DNA from: Linepithema humile
Lineage: Eukaryota; Arthropoda; Insecta; Hymenoptera; Formicidae
Direction of reading: 5' to 3'
DNA: 64,000 bases
NCBI RefSeq assembly: GCF_040581485.1
Contig: NC_090134.1
Location: 3,224,001-3,288,000 of the forward strand
Position 1 is the first letter of the stretch. The number at the start of each line of letters is the position of its first letter. The translations under genes and the position numbers were made by a program. The notes below the pieces were generated by a model. It had not been told where the DNA came from. It worked only from the letters and a program-made list of their open reading frames with translations, and did not search any database. Below, in pieces: positions 51,611 to 63,201 of this stretch.

Positions 51611-52640
51611 ATCACGAAATGATTTCCAAAAACACCAACAAAAGATGTTAATACATTTTAAATCCCTCTTAAATTTGTATTGTTTTAAAATTAATGCTAA
51701 ACAATGATAATAATATAATTCTTGGAAATAAAATATAACTGATGAATCCTCGCTTTGCGCTTTAATCCCTCAGTGACTGTTCGAATTCCCCCCAGGATGA
51801 ATTTAGGTTTGTGAATTTCATAATTCAAAATCAAACAAATGTTGCCAGTGTCCCAGAGGGAGATTAATTGAGATCATGAAAACGTCTCCCCGAGTCTGAC
51901 GAGAAGATCCCTCGTCCGCGCGTTTCGTAAAACCGCTCAAACAATATATTTAAAGAGTTAAACGATCCTGCCAGCCGGAGTTTCGAGATAGCGAAAGGGC
52001 GGGAGAGGCCCCGAAGCGTTGGGATCATCCATCGTCTTGGCAAAAACTAAACCACCGCCAAAAATAACTTAAGCGTGAGCGCCACATTGTTGGTCGGCCC
52101 TCCGTGTTCGCCGTGAGACGGACACGACGCTACGTTCCCGAAAACCGGACAAGAACGAACGCGAGCTGCCCGGCGCAGAAACCGTCGCGATTTGTTCGCC
52201 GTCGAGCGGTCGCGGGACCGTGCGGCCGGTGGCCGCAGATCGATGCAGCCTTTCGAAGAAAGGCAGGCACGCTTTGCCTCTCCCTCGTCCTCTTACCCTT
52301 CCTCCCCCTCCGACTAGTGTACCGATAGGTGGTACCGCCGAAATGCAAATAGCTGTATAAACGCGACGACCAGAAATACGAACAATCACGGTCGACGTGC
52401 GGCATAAATATGCATGATATCTGTGTGACGGCGATTTCAAAATGCCCGAGATGCGTCGGGCCGAATGTAGCAGAATTCGCTTGCACAAACGTCTGTCAAA
52501 ATCCGCGATATAGTGGCCCGTTGCTGTTAAGATATTGTAGCAGCACAATGGACACCTACTGGTATGAATTATACGTATCAACGATAAGTGTCAAGTGCAC
52601 TGACCGATCGGATGATAGCCATCGATGACCGTTTCACTTT
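51611..52640. other. CpG-rich noncoding segment
   Basis: AT-rich to 51870, then CpG-rich. A 170-codon minus frame (52069-52581) overlaps another minus frame (118 codons) and two plus frames. No domain is recognised, and the overlap pattern argues for GC-driven openness. Confidence 0.5.
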
Positions 52641-53125
52641 TATCATTTTGCCGATTAATTTATCCTCTTCAGAGAAGTAAAAAAAAAATCAATTTGTCAT
52701 TTGACCCTGTATTAATATTTTATTAACATTTAAAATGACGCATTAAGTGCGACTGAACCGAGAGTCATCCTGTGGTTGCGCCACCCACGCGTATCAAACA
52801 TCCGCAAACCAAATAACAGCGATATCTCTCCTGCGGTATGCAATCTAGTTATTGTTGTGACTAGCTCGCGCCTCGGTATATCGTGATGAGGAACTACGAA
52901 ATGCTCTTTCTTCTGCAGGGAGCATACGTAAGCCATACGGATATAGCTATAATCATACATCTCATTTGTGGCAATTTTCTTCACAGTTATAACTTTTCTT
53001 TCTAACAATAAAAGAGTGCGACAAAACTTTGTAAAAATACACTATACATATTTCTTATTGACTGCTCGAGGAATATATTTGATCATCGTTGCGAAAGTAT
53101 TTTGATACAAAAAATAAGATAAAAT

Positions 53126-53148
53126 TTTATGCAATTTAATTGCATAAA
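53126..53148. repeat. Near-perfect palindrome, 11-bp arms
   Basis: TTTATGCAATT and AATTGCATAAA flank a single central base. The ATGCAAT/ATTGCAT half-sites resemble an octamer/POU-type word. No use is shown. Confidence 0.85.
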
Positions 53149-53364
53149 CACAAGTGATATTAATATAAAACACTTTTTCCCACTGCATCTCGTATATTTT
53201 CATCCTCTTGCTTCTTCATTGCAACAAGTGCAGAGACATTTATCTTCATTTAAGCGTAAGAAATGTAAGAAAATGTAACTATTGAAAAATTATTGTACTG
53301 TTGAAATTTATCATCCTTGTCACGCAGCATTTAAATTCAACGTAGAAAAAAAAGCTAGGATCGT

Positions 53365-53398
53365 ATCTTTAGATAGTATCGATCTTTAGATAATATCG
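53365..53398 (+). repeat. Tandem duplication, 17-bp unit x2
   Basis: Two adjacent units of ATCTTTAGATA(G/A)TATCG differ at one base. Confidence 0.95.
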
Positions 53399-54050
53399 AA
53401 CAATTTTTAGCGATGGCCAAAGATGATTGCCAAGATGAGAGGCGACGTCGAATAATGTCGACGAAGAGAAATTTGCCGCGGTCTGGCGCGCAGCCGGGCA
53501 ACTACGTCGCCTTTTTGGCCGCGAATTGGAGGAATTAAGGCATTGGTAGGCGGGGGTGAGGAGAGAGACGATAGAGGCACTCGGGGGCAATAACTCGCAG
53601 CATGTTGTGACTACGCGACGACGGCCAGACCGCTGGTCGCTGTTCCGTTTCTCGATAGTACTGTCCGTCAATTTCTCCGTCGGCATCTCTCGCCGCTACT
53701 CCCGTCTATCTCCTTTTTTTTATTGAACTTGCAGTTACGATTTCTTAGCAGAAAATTGTGCGAAAATAAACGATATCGAATACGATTAAGATAATCGAGT
53801 AAGGATCGATTGCATCAATATTATTTTAAAGTAATAACCAATTTAATTTCGATTTAATTTCTAATAAAATGCTCCAGATATATCGTGAAAATATAGTGTT
53901 GCAATAAATCACACAATATTGCATAATTCAAAAATTATGTAAAAAACAAACTTAATTGTAGCATATGGAAACGAATATTTTTTTCATAAATGTACAGAAA
54001 ACATTTTATGATTTTTACAGCTGATAGAAATTTCACCGGAAAAATTTATC

Positions 54051-55058
54051 AGCGTCACGCTTTCCGAAATTTCATTTTAAACGAGAGTGTGCTGAATTTT
54101 TTTGGTAGCGTAGAAAGTGCGCTCGCGCGAACTCCGAGAACGACGAAAAATTAAAATACTCTCTCGTGTTATTTCCCCGGCGCTGTGCCACGTTTTCCGG
54201 GCTGTCCGACCAAATATTTTTAGGAAAGGCGTTATTTTTTGTAGGTCGCGGTGATGCAATTCCATCAGGCCGACGGCTAACGCCAGACTAAACGCGCTAT
54301 TTTAATAATGGCCTGATTCCTCGTATTATTTCACACCGCGTGGGGCGCGCAAAAATCTCGCATTCACGATACACGTAGCACGAGTATAATTTCTGTTAAC
54401 TTGCACTTTTCCGTCGAAAAACGTAAAAGAAGAATCCTCTCGAGCGCCCCGCAAGCATAATTGTAAAAACAAATTTTTCCATTTTTCTATTCGTAACTAT
54501 GTATGAATTAAAAATGTTTCCAAACATGATTTTTCGTTCCACAAATTATTTCCCATATATTTATCTCATATTTCTAAAGCGAAAATTTACATTGTTTTGT
54601 CATCACCAAAATAGCATAAATTAAATTATAAATATTTTTCCCTGACAGAATTATATTATGTTACGATTCTTAATACTTAATGTGGAAAAGAGCCAACTCT
54701 AAAATGCATGAGTTTCAGAATTGTTAAAATAAATTAGCATAATGCACAACAGGATTTTTAGACACAAACCGTACATCAAAAAATAATCCTAATTTCTTTT
54801 TTAAGAGCATACTTTAAGAGCAAGTCTAAGTTAATCCGACGATGTGTCTTTTCATCTGAATAAGAAGACTGTACTCAATTCCATTCGGATAATATAGCTT
54901 GAATGACATTATCTTACATTGCATTAAGGATTTTTTCGGCGCGATCGCCGAAATGGCGAAACGATCGTCGAAGGTGGATATAGAAGCGTTCGAGAACCGG
55001 ATGTAACATGCGAAAACGGCGGAAAAGAGCACGATTATCATATAGAGTACGTACTTAC
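54051..55058. other. Noncoding DNA, CpG-rich at both ends
   Basis: CpG-rich at 54060-54440, AT-rich to about 54940. A minus frame with a hydrophobic stretch (YVLYMIIVLFSAVFACYI) continues leftward from the candidate exon to 54826. The splice-site evidence favours ending the exon before that stretch. Confidence 0.45.
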
Positions 55059-55240
55059 TAGCGTCGATAATAGCCGCGCCGAATACTTTCACGAGTCCGT
55101 TGTATCTCCTTCCGGCAATGAGTGGTAAGCTCTTGGGTCCATGCGGCAAATCGCGAGTCGTATCTGGTGCGGACGGCGAGAGTTGCCGGACGATCGTGAC
55201 TAGCATCGAAAAAACGGGAAAAATGCTCAAAGGACGAAAG
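55059..55240 (-). other. Candidate coding exon, family unknown
   Basis: On the minus strand a long pyrimidine-rich stretch ending in CACTTAG precedes 55240, and a strong donor, A/GTAAGTAC, follows 55059. The 182 bases between are open in two frames. One is open for 60 codons and is closed by stops at exactly the two splice-like boundaries; it begins LSSFEHFSRFFDASH and is rich in Arg and aromatic residues. The other frame (begins FRPLSIFPVFSMLV) stays open to 54826 and includes hydrophobic stretches. A plus-strand frame of 134 codons also covers this sequence, so coding is not proven. I recognise no family. Confidence 0.25.
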
Positions 55241-55390
55241 CTAAGTGCGGTAAAAGCGCATAGGGGAAAAGAGAAAAGGAAGATGTTATTTCTCCGAAAA
55301 ATCCGCGATGCCAGGATTAGCCGATGGGATTACAAGACCGTCGTTCGCGAAATCGAAAGATGTTACGACAAACCCTTCGGAGAGCCTTAC

Positions 55391-55429
55391 CTCGATCTCG
55401 CAAGAATGTTTTCTAAGACTGCAAAGCGT
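55391..55429 (-). other. Candidate 39-nt upstream exon
   Basis: On the minus strand an acceptor-like TGTATTTGCAG ends at 55430 and a donor-like GAG/GTAAGG starts the intron at 55390. The 39 bases between are 13 whole codons, open in two frames. Together with the 182-nt candidate this gives a 150-nt intron, a size common in insects, and the frames join without a shift. It is a pattern match only. Confidence 0.18.
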
Positions 55430-55510
55430 CTGCAAATACAGCGAACGATAGTCAAAGCGCTAGTAATGGGACATTCAGCCAAACATGCAATGCCTGGTTA
55501 ATTACTCGAC

Positions 55511-57000
55511 TCGATGACCAATCGATCGGATTTGGCCGGGCTTCTCTCTGTCCTTGTGATCAAAATGCTCGCAAAGATATACTCTGATTGGTTGCTTAAT
55601 AGGGACCATGAAGATATATTGATAAACTATAAGTATGTGTCAATGCTACTCATCAGTTTATTATAATCATCGTTGGGTCATCAATATGGGTTTCTTCGCT
55701 CATTTAAAATATCATCAGCAATTGCATAAATATTAAAGGACCATTAGATATTTTCCTATTCGATTAATTATTTTTATTATAAATAAATTTATGACAGAGT
55801 TATCTTTATCAAATTTTTTGTCGAGTCTGTTTAGAATCTTATTAAAACTAAAATTCGTACGCTGAAAGGAGCGAGTGGTTGCGAGAAATCATGACGAGCT
55901 CATCCCTATCGCAGCAAAGGTTTCCCGCTTCCTTGTTTTTTTCCACGTATTACGTGACCTCTTTCGGGGATAGGAGTGTATTCTGGAGCGTTCGGAAATA
56001 ATACTCCGTGAGTAAGATATTTATAACTGCGACAACGCGCGCGGTCGAACCGTCTGATCTAACAAGTTCTAGGCGCGCGGCTGGCTGGCTGGTTGGCTGC
56101 GCCAGACTCGGCGCACTCGCCGGCGGTATATTTTTCAACGCTGCAAATGCTTTGATCGGCCTTGACTATTTACGAATTATCCGTCCGTCGTTCCGCGAAA
56201 CGCCGATCGATTCGCGTTACGCGGCAAACGAGAACATCGACGTAACGAAAGCAACGCGCGTTACTAATTCGCGGTAGCGAACAGTTCGTCGGGATACGCG
56301 CAACGCTCGTTAAATATCGGCAGATGCATAATTCACGCACTGCACATCGTGCCGCGGCGGAGTGCACCGCTACAATGTGGCGTGCGTGTAAAACAACGAT
56401 GAAAGGCTATGACAACGTTTGTGAAACGCAAACGCGGGAATAAGCTTCCCGGAAAGTTACAATATACATCCGTTTCGATCCATCGACGCGATAGTCACGT
56501 TCGTGGCTCTTTCGGTGTAGGGAGGAATGCTCGCCGCCGCGTAAACCAGGTTCGAAAATTGAAAAGCAACGCAGCAGGCGATGCAGAAAGAGAAGAGCCG
56601 AAAGGCACGAAAACGGACGACGGTTGCAAGCGTGAACGGCGCATAGATACGAGACAGGCGGAATTATCATTTGTTCGAACAATCGCTGACATAACACGAT
56701 CGCGTGTTGCTGCCAACAGCGTCGATATCGAATTTAGATATTTACATACTGCGCCCCAGATATTCCAATCCATAATTCTCGCCCGAACTATACTTCAAAT
56801 ATTTAGAATATCACATGTAACGAATATTTTGTGATTTATTAGTGCAGTGTGTAAAACATGGCAAAAAAGTTAAACGTTGAAAGGGATTAAACTAGATTCG
56901 ACTAATATCATAAAAGCAAAATATTTGAATCAAAAAACAAAATGTATTTACATAAAACAAAGAATTCTAATTTTTCAGTTTCTTTTCATATGAAAAGCTT
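55511..57000. other. CpG-rich noncoding segment
   Basis: AT-rich to 55890, CpG-rich at 55890-56760, then AT-rich. A GGCT run (56079-56099) is present. A 141-codon plus frame (56409-56834) overlaps minus frames of 92-96 codons and has no motif. Confidence 0.5.
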
Positions 57001-57196
57001 GTTTGGAAACGAAATGCAGTAAATATCATGATCATTGTAACATGCCAAATGTCATTGTGGAACGTCAAATCATTCGTAAATGCCTATAATTTGTGCGCTT
57101 CAATTAACATTCGCTTGCGTTACAGTTGTGTACTCGCACTATTACGTTACGATTACAATACGATACGCAATGGTCCATCAATACGCGCCAATCACT

Positions 57197-57560
57197 ATAA
57201 TTACAACCCGAGCGGAGTATGGGATGTTACGTGCGATCATCCGGCAAAATTCGAACGCCGGTGACCGTTCGGAATGAAAAGTTATGACACGCCGGTCGGC
57301 TACATTTTCGTCTTTGCAAAAAAATGTGTACCCAGTCACGTAAAATCCGAAGGGAAAATTCGAAAACTCGAACATAATGCTGCCACAACCGCCATAATTA
57401 CAAACGCGGTGAGGGTAAAGGGATGTTGCACTCGAAACTGCTCCATGAAAAGTCACAATACGTCCCCGTTACGCTTCAGCTACATTTTCATCCTTCGTAA
57501 AAGTATGCCCAGTCACGTAAAATCCAAAGGGAAGGTTTAAAAATTCAAACAGTGTTGTAA
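57197..57560 (+). repeat. Diverged tandem duplication, about 170-197 bp unit
   Basis: Unit A (57197-57393) and unit B (57394 to about 57560) both start ATAATTACAA and share, in order, a GGGATGTT word, ATGAAAAGT, CTACATTTTC, CCCAGTCACGTAAAATCC and AAGGGAA. Unit B lacks about 26 bases present in A. This is an old tandem duplication or two copies of a satellite-like or element-derived unit. A plus frame of 88 codons (57274-57540) spans both, which follows from the duplication. Confidence 0.9.
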
Positions 57561-57580
57561 AATCGAAAATAAGAGAGCGT

Positions 57581-59400
57581 AAACAAAAAATAAAGTAAAT
57601 AAAGAATTTATGGATATACAAAAAAAAGCAATATATATATATAACATTACAGAAACTACAACTACCGTTTGTCTACAGATTTTTCCTACATCGCACGTCT
57701 ACAGATTCTTTATATATGATCTCTATATTTTCCAAGTACCAATGAAAATAATTTATGAATGTCTAGACATCTTCATAAATCGATATAAATAATAGAATTT
57801 TATTATTATTTTTAAATTAGTGAACGAAAGAAGTTCCTGGTATATTTCATATAACAGGTATAATAGGGCAAAGGAATTTCCTTCCAGGAACGCGCTCGTA
57901 TAAAGCAAAAGGACGAGTGCGTGATTTTGCAAGTTGATGCCGAATTTACAATTCTTTAAGCACGTACATGACTCCGCCGAAGAATGAAGGAACGGAAAGG
58001 AAAAGAGTCTTATAGTGGATGATGTCGGCATATTCACGGAGGCTGTGGGAGTCGTTCAAACAGCGGGGAAAACACATGTTATCGACAGACCGCCCTTTTT
58101 TTGCCGAGTCGTCCACAGCGAGGGCGGAATGAAACAGCGGGGATGGATCAGAGGACGAAGGGAAAGGGAAAAATGCATCGGGAGAGGGAGAACGAAAAGC
58201 TAGCTGGGACTTTTTGTCGACTTTTTAACGAGATACCGGAGCGCTTTGATAGACAGCAAAAGGAACGAGACAGAAAGAGAAAGAGGGTAACGGAGAACAG
58301 TTGTGTTTCGATGAACGCGGGGTGTCGCGCTGGGCGTTCAGCTTCTCTGCTTTAATTCAGCCGACAGAATCCTTTTTTTCTCTGAACGGGAAATAAATTC
58401 GGCGTACGTATCCACTTGCTGGATAATTAATCGTAATGCAATTATAGCTGCACGACGCAGCTCGCAATGTTTCAAATCAATTTCAAACTAGTTGATCGCG
58501 AATGAATTGACTATCGTAACTTGACTGTCGTTTTCAAAAATGATGTGTCGTCTAAATACTTCTTGATTTGAAATATTTATGAAATAATATAATCATATAT
58601 GATGTTATTAATATCTTTACTTAAAGCATTTATCTTCAACTCCGCGAAATAATAATTTTTTATTTATTGTTACTTTGTTCTGTAGAGATTTAAAATATTC
58701 TTGTTATATTGCATGTATTTTAGAGAATTTAAAAGAAACGTGGTTACAAAACTTTGCGCAATCGCTAGCTTAAAAAAAAAAGCATTCTTCATTTCGCGAC
58801 GCGACTAGCCATGCGTATCCGATCGAACTCCCGGCTCAAGTCCTCAAGTTCGGAGCCTTGAAATTTGGCGAGGACAACGATGGTGTGCTTTCGGAGTCGT
58901 GCCAGCGCTGATTCATTGCGGAAGATTAACAGCCGATGCCGCGGTGGCAGACGCGACAGAAATGGCGTGCTCTCTATTGCCAGAAGATCGGGTTATTGTG
59001 CGACGCCGACGACGCCGATGACGAATTTCGAGCGCCGTAGATTATCTCGACGATTAGCGGGACGACGCCGCGCGTTCTCGATGTGATAATTGGCACGGAT
59101 CGGCGATAATACCCGCGTCCGGGCGAAAAATTGCTGAAGATTGCCGATAACGTCTTGAGGGAGAACTAATGCACTTACCGTGCAGCGAGCGATAATCCAC
59201 TTGCGGTTAAGTGTGTTACTGCATCGACTCTACTTCATTGACCCTCGTATTACGTTTGCTCGCGCTGTAACGCTCTCGCTCTAATTCGGGCTACACTATC
59301 GGAATGTTTTTTCGTCGGTCAAGCGGATACGAAGCGAGACGAAGGAGAACGCGAGCAGTTTTTATTACAAGAATTGTGTAGAATATATTTTGTTATTCAT
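57581..59400. other. Mixed noncoding DNA
   Basis: AT-rich to about 58000, with a short TA run and the direct repeat GTCTACAGATT at 57671 and 57697. CpG-richer at 58000-58380 and 58790-59380. An 84-codon plus frame (58101-58355) is Arg/Lys-rich. A GAC/GCC triplet run lies at 59000-59023, and a minus-strand donor-like ACG/GTAAGTG at 59173-59181. No gene. Confidence 0.55.
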
Positions 59401-59470
59401 TTTTTATTCATTTGTAAGATGCTGGAAAGCGTGCACGTTCAAAAACTGATACACTTTCCACAAACCAACG

Positions 59471-59500
59471 ACACACACACACATACACACACACACACAC
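59471..59500 (+). repeat. (AC)15 microsatellite, one interruption
   Basis: Thirty bases of AC units with a single ACAT break. Confidence 0.96.
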
Positions 59501-59880
59501 GCAAATAGTCTTGTATGAAGAGTAATGGCACATGTGTGTACGCTTTAACCGGAAAAAGTTAAAAAGAAGATTGACTCCTCTTATACTCTATTTCTTACAA
59601 AAGCAAACGCTTTAGCTTTGAACGCAGATAAATGCCCTAATGCCTTTATTTACAGTTTTTCGAAGCGCTCTCATCGATAAATAATAATAAAGTTCTCCAC
59701 TTCATTCGCCCTACTTCGCTCGCGTGGCACGTCGAGTTCAACTCGTGAGCTCATAATTCAATCCGCGACGGTAACGCATTATCATATCGCATCCAATTAT
59801 CATATTCGCGTTCGAGCTCATTGATCGTCGTACAACGATGAACCTGTCGGTCCTGCCAATTTCGGAGACTTGGAACGACT
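59501..59880. other. Noncoding DNA
   Basis: GC-balanced without recognisable features. The nominal 146-codon minus frame here is mostly a translation of the adjacent AAGG array. Confidence 0.6.
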
Positions 59881-59883
59881 AGT

Positions 59884-60104
59884 AAGGAAGGAAGGAAGGA
59901 AAGAAGGAAGCAAGGAAGGAAGGAAGGAACAAAGGAAGGAAGGAAGGAAGGAAGGAAGGGAGGAAGGAAGGAAGGAAGGAAGGAAGGAAGGAAGGAAGGA
60001 AGGAAGGAAGGAAGGAAGGAAGGAAGGAAGGAAGGAAGGAAGGAAGGAAGGAAGGAAGGAAGGAAGGAAGGAAGGAAGAAAAGAAGAAACGAAGGAAGGA
60101 AGGA
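59884..60104 (+). repeat. (AAGG)n microsatellite, about 220 bp
   Basis: A long tetranucleotide array, interrupted on the left and right. The region 59961-60078 is uninterrupted. It is purine-only on the plus strand, and its translations (Lys-Glu-Gly-Arg or Phe-Leu-Pro-Ser) are not genes. Length is probably polymorphic. Confidence 0.98.
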
Positions 60105-60138
60105 TTTGGCGAACGGTGGCCTTTCGGCAAGTGCTGTC

Positions 60139-60260
60139 AACTTGCGAATAGCGTTCAATCCTGAGATAGAATGGCGACCATAAATCGCCACGGGGAATGA
60201 TATTAAAATTTTTTTTGGAAAAAATACGCGCGCGCGCGCGCGGATGCTTATCGCCTTACG
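60139..60260 (+). repeat. Duplicated 120-bp element, copy 1
   Basis: Aligns with 60559-60677. It contains a perfect stem TGGCGA/TCGCCA around CCATAAA, then an AT-rich part, then a (CG)8 run (60227-60242), then GGATGCTTATCGCCTTACG. The first 54 bases align without gaps to copy 2 with 5 mismatches. Confidence 0.95.
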
Positions 60261-60558
60261 AAACGCGGCGGATATCTATCGGAGACATTAATCACGCGCG
60301 TGTTCCTTCTGTTAACAAGAAAAATAAATAAAACGCCATCCTTCGACGACGACATAAAAGATGTCCTCGTTCCCCTCCTTTCTTTGTTCTTTTTTTTATA
60401 TTTTTTCTCACACGGTTCTCATATCTAATTTTCGATTTTATGACAGATCGCGAAAAGAATCATCTAATAAAAATTTCTCCTGATCATTCTGTCTGACGTT
60501 GACGATATATCTCCGATAAATCTCTAATTTAATAATTTATATCAATGTAAACTAGTTG
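60261..60558. other. Spacer between the two element copies
   Basis: About 300 bases with no similarity to the element and no recognisable gene. Confidence 0.7.
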
Positions 60559-60677
60559 AACTTGCCGATAGTGTTTAATCCTGAGATAAAATGGCGACCA
60601 TAAATCGCCACGAAAAATATTAAATTTTTTTCTTTGGAAAAAATACGCGCGCGCGCGCGGATGCTTATCGCCTTACG
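60559..60677 (+). repeat. Duplicated 120-bp element, copy 2
   Basis: Same order of parts as copy 1: the TGGCGACCATAAATCGCCA stem, an AT-rich stretch, a (CG)7 run (60646-60659) and GGATGCTTATCGCCTTACG. The copies start 420 bases apart in direct orientation, and their flanks are unrelated. Confidence 0.95.
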
Positions 60678-61480
60678 CCTAATTAATTATCGCCCAAAGA
60701 TAACTGTTTATTTTACATCAGCTTGTTGTTATCGTGCTTGCGCTTTTACCTGTCCGCTAATAATCAATGAAATACGAGGCGGCGAGGTAACAAAAATATT
60801 GCATAGAACGCTCTAACGCAAAACACGTGCGCAGTATTGAAACTCAAACTCGCTGAAATTATTATTCTGATTTCAATCCGCGAGTAGATAGTCGTGGAAT
60901 TTGTCTGCCTTGGCTCGAAAATGCCGTGCGGTGAAATGAAATCGTTAGAGTTGTCCGCGAGGCGAAATAAAGGGCGTGCACCGCACGATCGCGTCGCGCG
61001 ATACCTCTCGCACTTCATTACGGCCCACCGAAGAGAAAGAGAGATAGATTTTCCACGGTCGAGCCGCGAGTTTAGATCACAGTTTCGCTGTGCACTCGCG
61101 TCCGCCACCGCCGCCGACGCCGTTCACTGTGATCGCACGGTCGGCCAGATCGCTAAAAATAATCACGCTCTCCGAGAACGGTCGGACACGTTAGGAGATC
61201 GGCCGGCCGCCCAGCAGTCTACATGATCTTCGAGGCATACCGAACCAATACACGGGGCAATTAATTCGCCTTGCGCGGCTCGCGAACCCGATTTAATCCG
61301 TCGATCGCGATCACGGAGCTGAACTCTCGTTTCGCTGTTCGTGTGCCACACCGATTTCTCTCTCTTTCTTTCTGTCTGTCTCGAGCACGCTGGAATAAAA
61401 TTAATACGCCGAATTATTAACCCTTTACAATATTGCCAGCACCGATTGCACGAGGTTCGAAAATGTGAATTTGAACGGCC
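60678..61480. other. CpG-rich noncoding segment
   Basis: Frames of 110-114 codons overlap on opposite strands. A CCG/CCA triplet run (61102-61122) and a TC/TG pyrimidine stretch (61355-61382) are present. The 16-mer CCGCCCAGCAGTCTAC at 61207 recurs at 62891. Confidence 0.55.
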
Positions 61481-62740
61481 GGCATTGTTTCCACGATAGT
61501 TATCTACCGAATTTTGATAAAAGCAAAATAGCGAATAATTTGTGATAAATTTTGATAATATTTTATAAATTATTTCATATATAAGATTACTAATTATTAT
61601 TTTATTATATTATATTTTTAATTATTTTATTATAAAAACATAAGTGTTATTTATTACTCACAAATATGAGTTCACTTAATTTTGATTAAAGTTGATTTAA
61701 AGTTTACCGGAAACTGAACTTTTATCATTTACATATCATATATCCTATTTTTTGTACAATACACTTCCGTCATAATTGCATCGAAATTTCCGCTAAGATA
61801 AATTCAAAATTCATCGAGTAATCTGCTTAAAATATAATTTAGTTCTCTCAAGTTGTGAATAAATCAATATACCAAATTATTAAAGTACATAACGCATGGT
61901 GTTACATGCTGAAATTGGATCACATGGTGCGTTAATATAACATAAATCTTCGTATCTGGCTATGCGATCAAGCATCTCTGATCGCACGCGAATCGATAAA
62001 TCAAGCGAATCTCGAGATCACTTTGTTACATAGTAATATTTTTGCAATATAATTCACAATTGAAATCCATCAATCAATTAATTTCGTAACTGCGCGATGC
62101 GGCGATGACGATGACGATAATAATAATAATCGCGACGAAATGACTGTTATTATCGACATTGTGCACATCATAATGCTGATTGCGACCTACTAATTTCAAA
62201 CAGTATTATCCACTTAGTTCGAAAATTTGGCAATAGATGTGAAACGCGATTTATTTTTCACGACGAATGTTCACCTCTGAAAATACACATGTCAGCGTGT
62301 TTTGTGTCGGTGAAAATGATTTATTTCTGTGCAGTCGGCACAGGCATTCTACATTGTTTTTTTGCATCAGTGAACATTCTTTTAAAAATTGCTTCACATC
62401 ATGATACATATTTTCTCTAATATTGTATTCTTTTCTACAAAACATCTTGAAAATAATAAAATTTTTTACTTAAAAAGATTTTCTAGTTGCAATCGTACGT
62501 TATAAATATAAAACACGGCTATTCCATTAAATTGGTTTTAATTTAATTCTAGATATGCAATTTTCTTGCGAGATATGCTTGTTACTCAGCTCATTTCAAA
62601 CACAAACCTTAATAAGGAATGTTACATTACTTACTATTTACTCTCATTTTGCGCGGCACGATATTGCCTTTTCAATTAAAAAATTCCCGGAATTTATTAA
62701 TATGTAATTTCATTTAACATCAGTCTTTTTGCATCTGCAG
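61481..62740. other. AT-rich noncoding DNA
   Basis: AT-rich, with a GAT/GAC/AAT triplet run at 62104-62130. A 64-codon minus frame (62251-62445) is Cys- and Asn-containing but has no zinc-finger spacing I recognise. Confidence 0.6.
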
Positions 62741-62788
62741 TCCATTGCTTCCGCCATCGTGACGCGCGATAAGATCCCGCACGCATCC

Positions 62789-62805
62789 GATCGATCGATC
62801 GATCG
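62789..62805 (+). repeat. (GATC)4 microsatellite
   Basis: Four perfect GATC units plus one base. Confidence 0.92.
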
Positions 62806-63092
62806 CTCCGCGCAACTTCTCGAGCGGCTCGAGCGATCCTCGGTAGACCTCTCTTGGCGTGTTTGTGTTCGGCGCGCGTTGGATCGGCGACCGCCCAGCA
62901 GTCTACCCGGTCGCCCCGCACGCCGGCACGGTGTATACACACACCACACGTGTGGTCCCCCACCAGAGAGAGGGAAACGCGACGGTGTCCGTCCGCCCTA
63001 CCTCGCGCGCCTCCACCTGCGGGCCCACCGGCGTATGCGTGCCGGACTGCGTGCGAGCGTCCAGGGAGAGTATATAGAGCGTGTACCTGTGG
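62806..63092. other. CpG-rich noncoding DNA
   Basis: GC-rich, with frames open in several phases on both strands. They run into the adjacent CT array and are not credible. A TATATA word lies at 63071-63076. Confidence 0.5.
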
Positions 63093-63138
63093 GTTTCTCT
63101 CTCTCTCTTTCTCCTTCTCTCTCTCTCTCTTTCTCCTT

Positions 63139-63201
<63 letters not shown>

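Larger units (their letters stand above)
52641..54050. other. AT-rich noncoding DNA
   Basis: AT-rich with CpG-richer patches at 52740-52930 and 53420-53700. Contains a hairpin (53126-53148) and a 17-bp tandem duplication (53365-53398). A 105-codon minus frame (53369-53686) has no motif. Confidence 0.6.

Noticed and set aside
51865..51885. TTGAGATCATGAAAACG, resembling the bantam microRNA seed
   Set aside because: Matches only the first nine bases, and no precursor hairpin surrounds it.
59751..60191. 146-codon minus frame of Phe-Leu-Pro-Ser repeats
   Set aside because: It is the translation of the AAGG array; the opposite strand is equally open.
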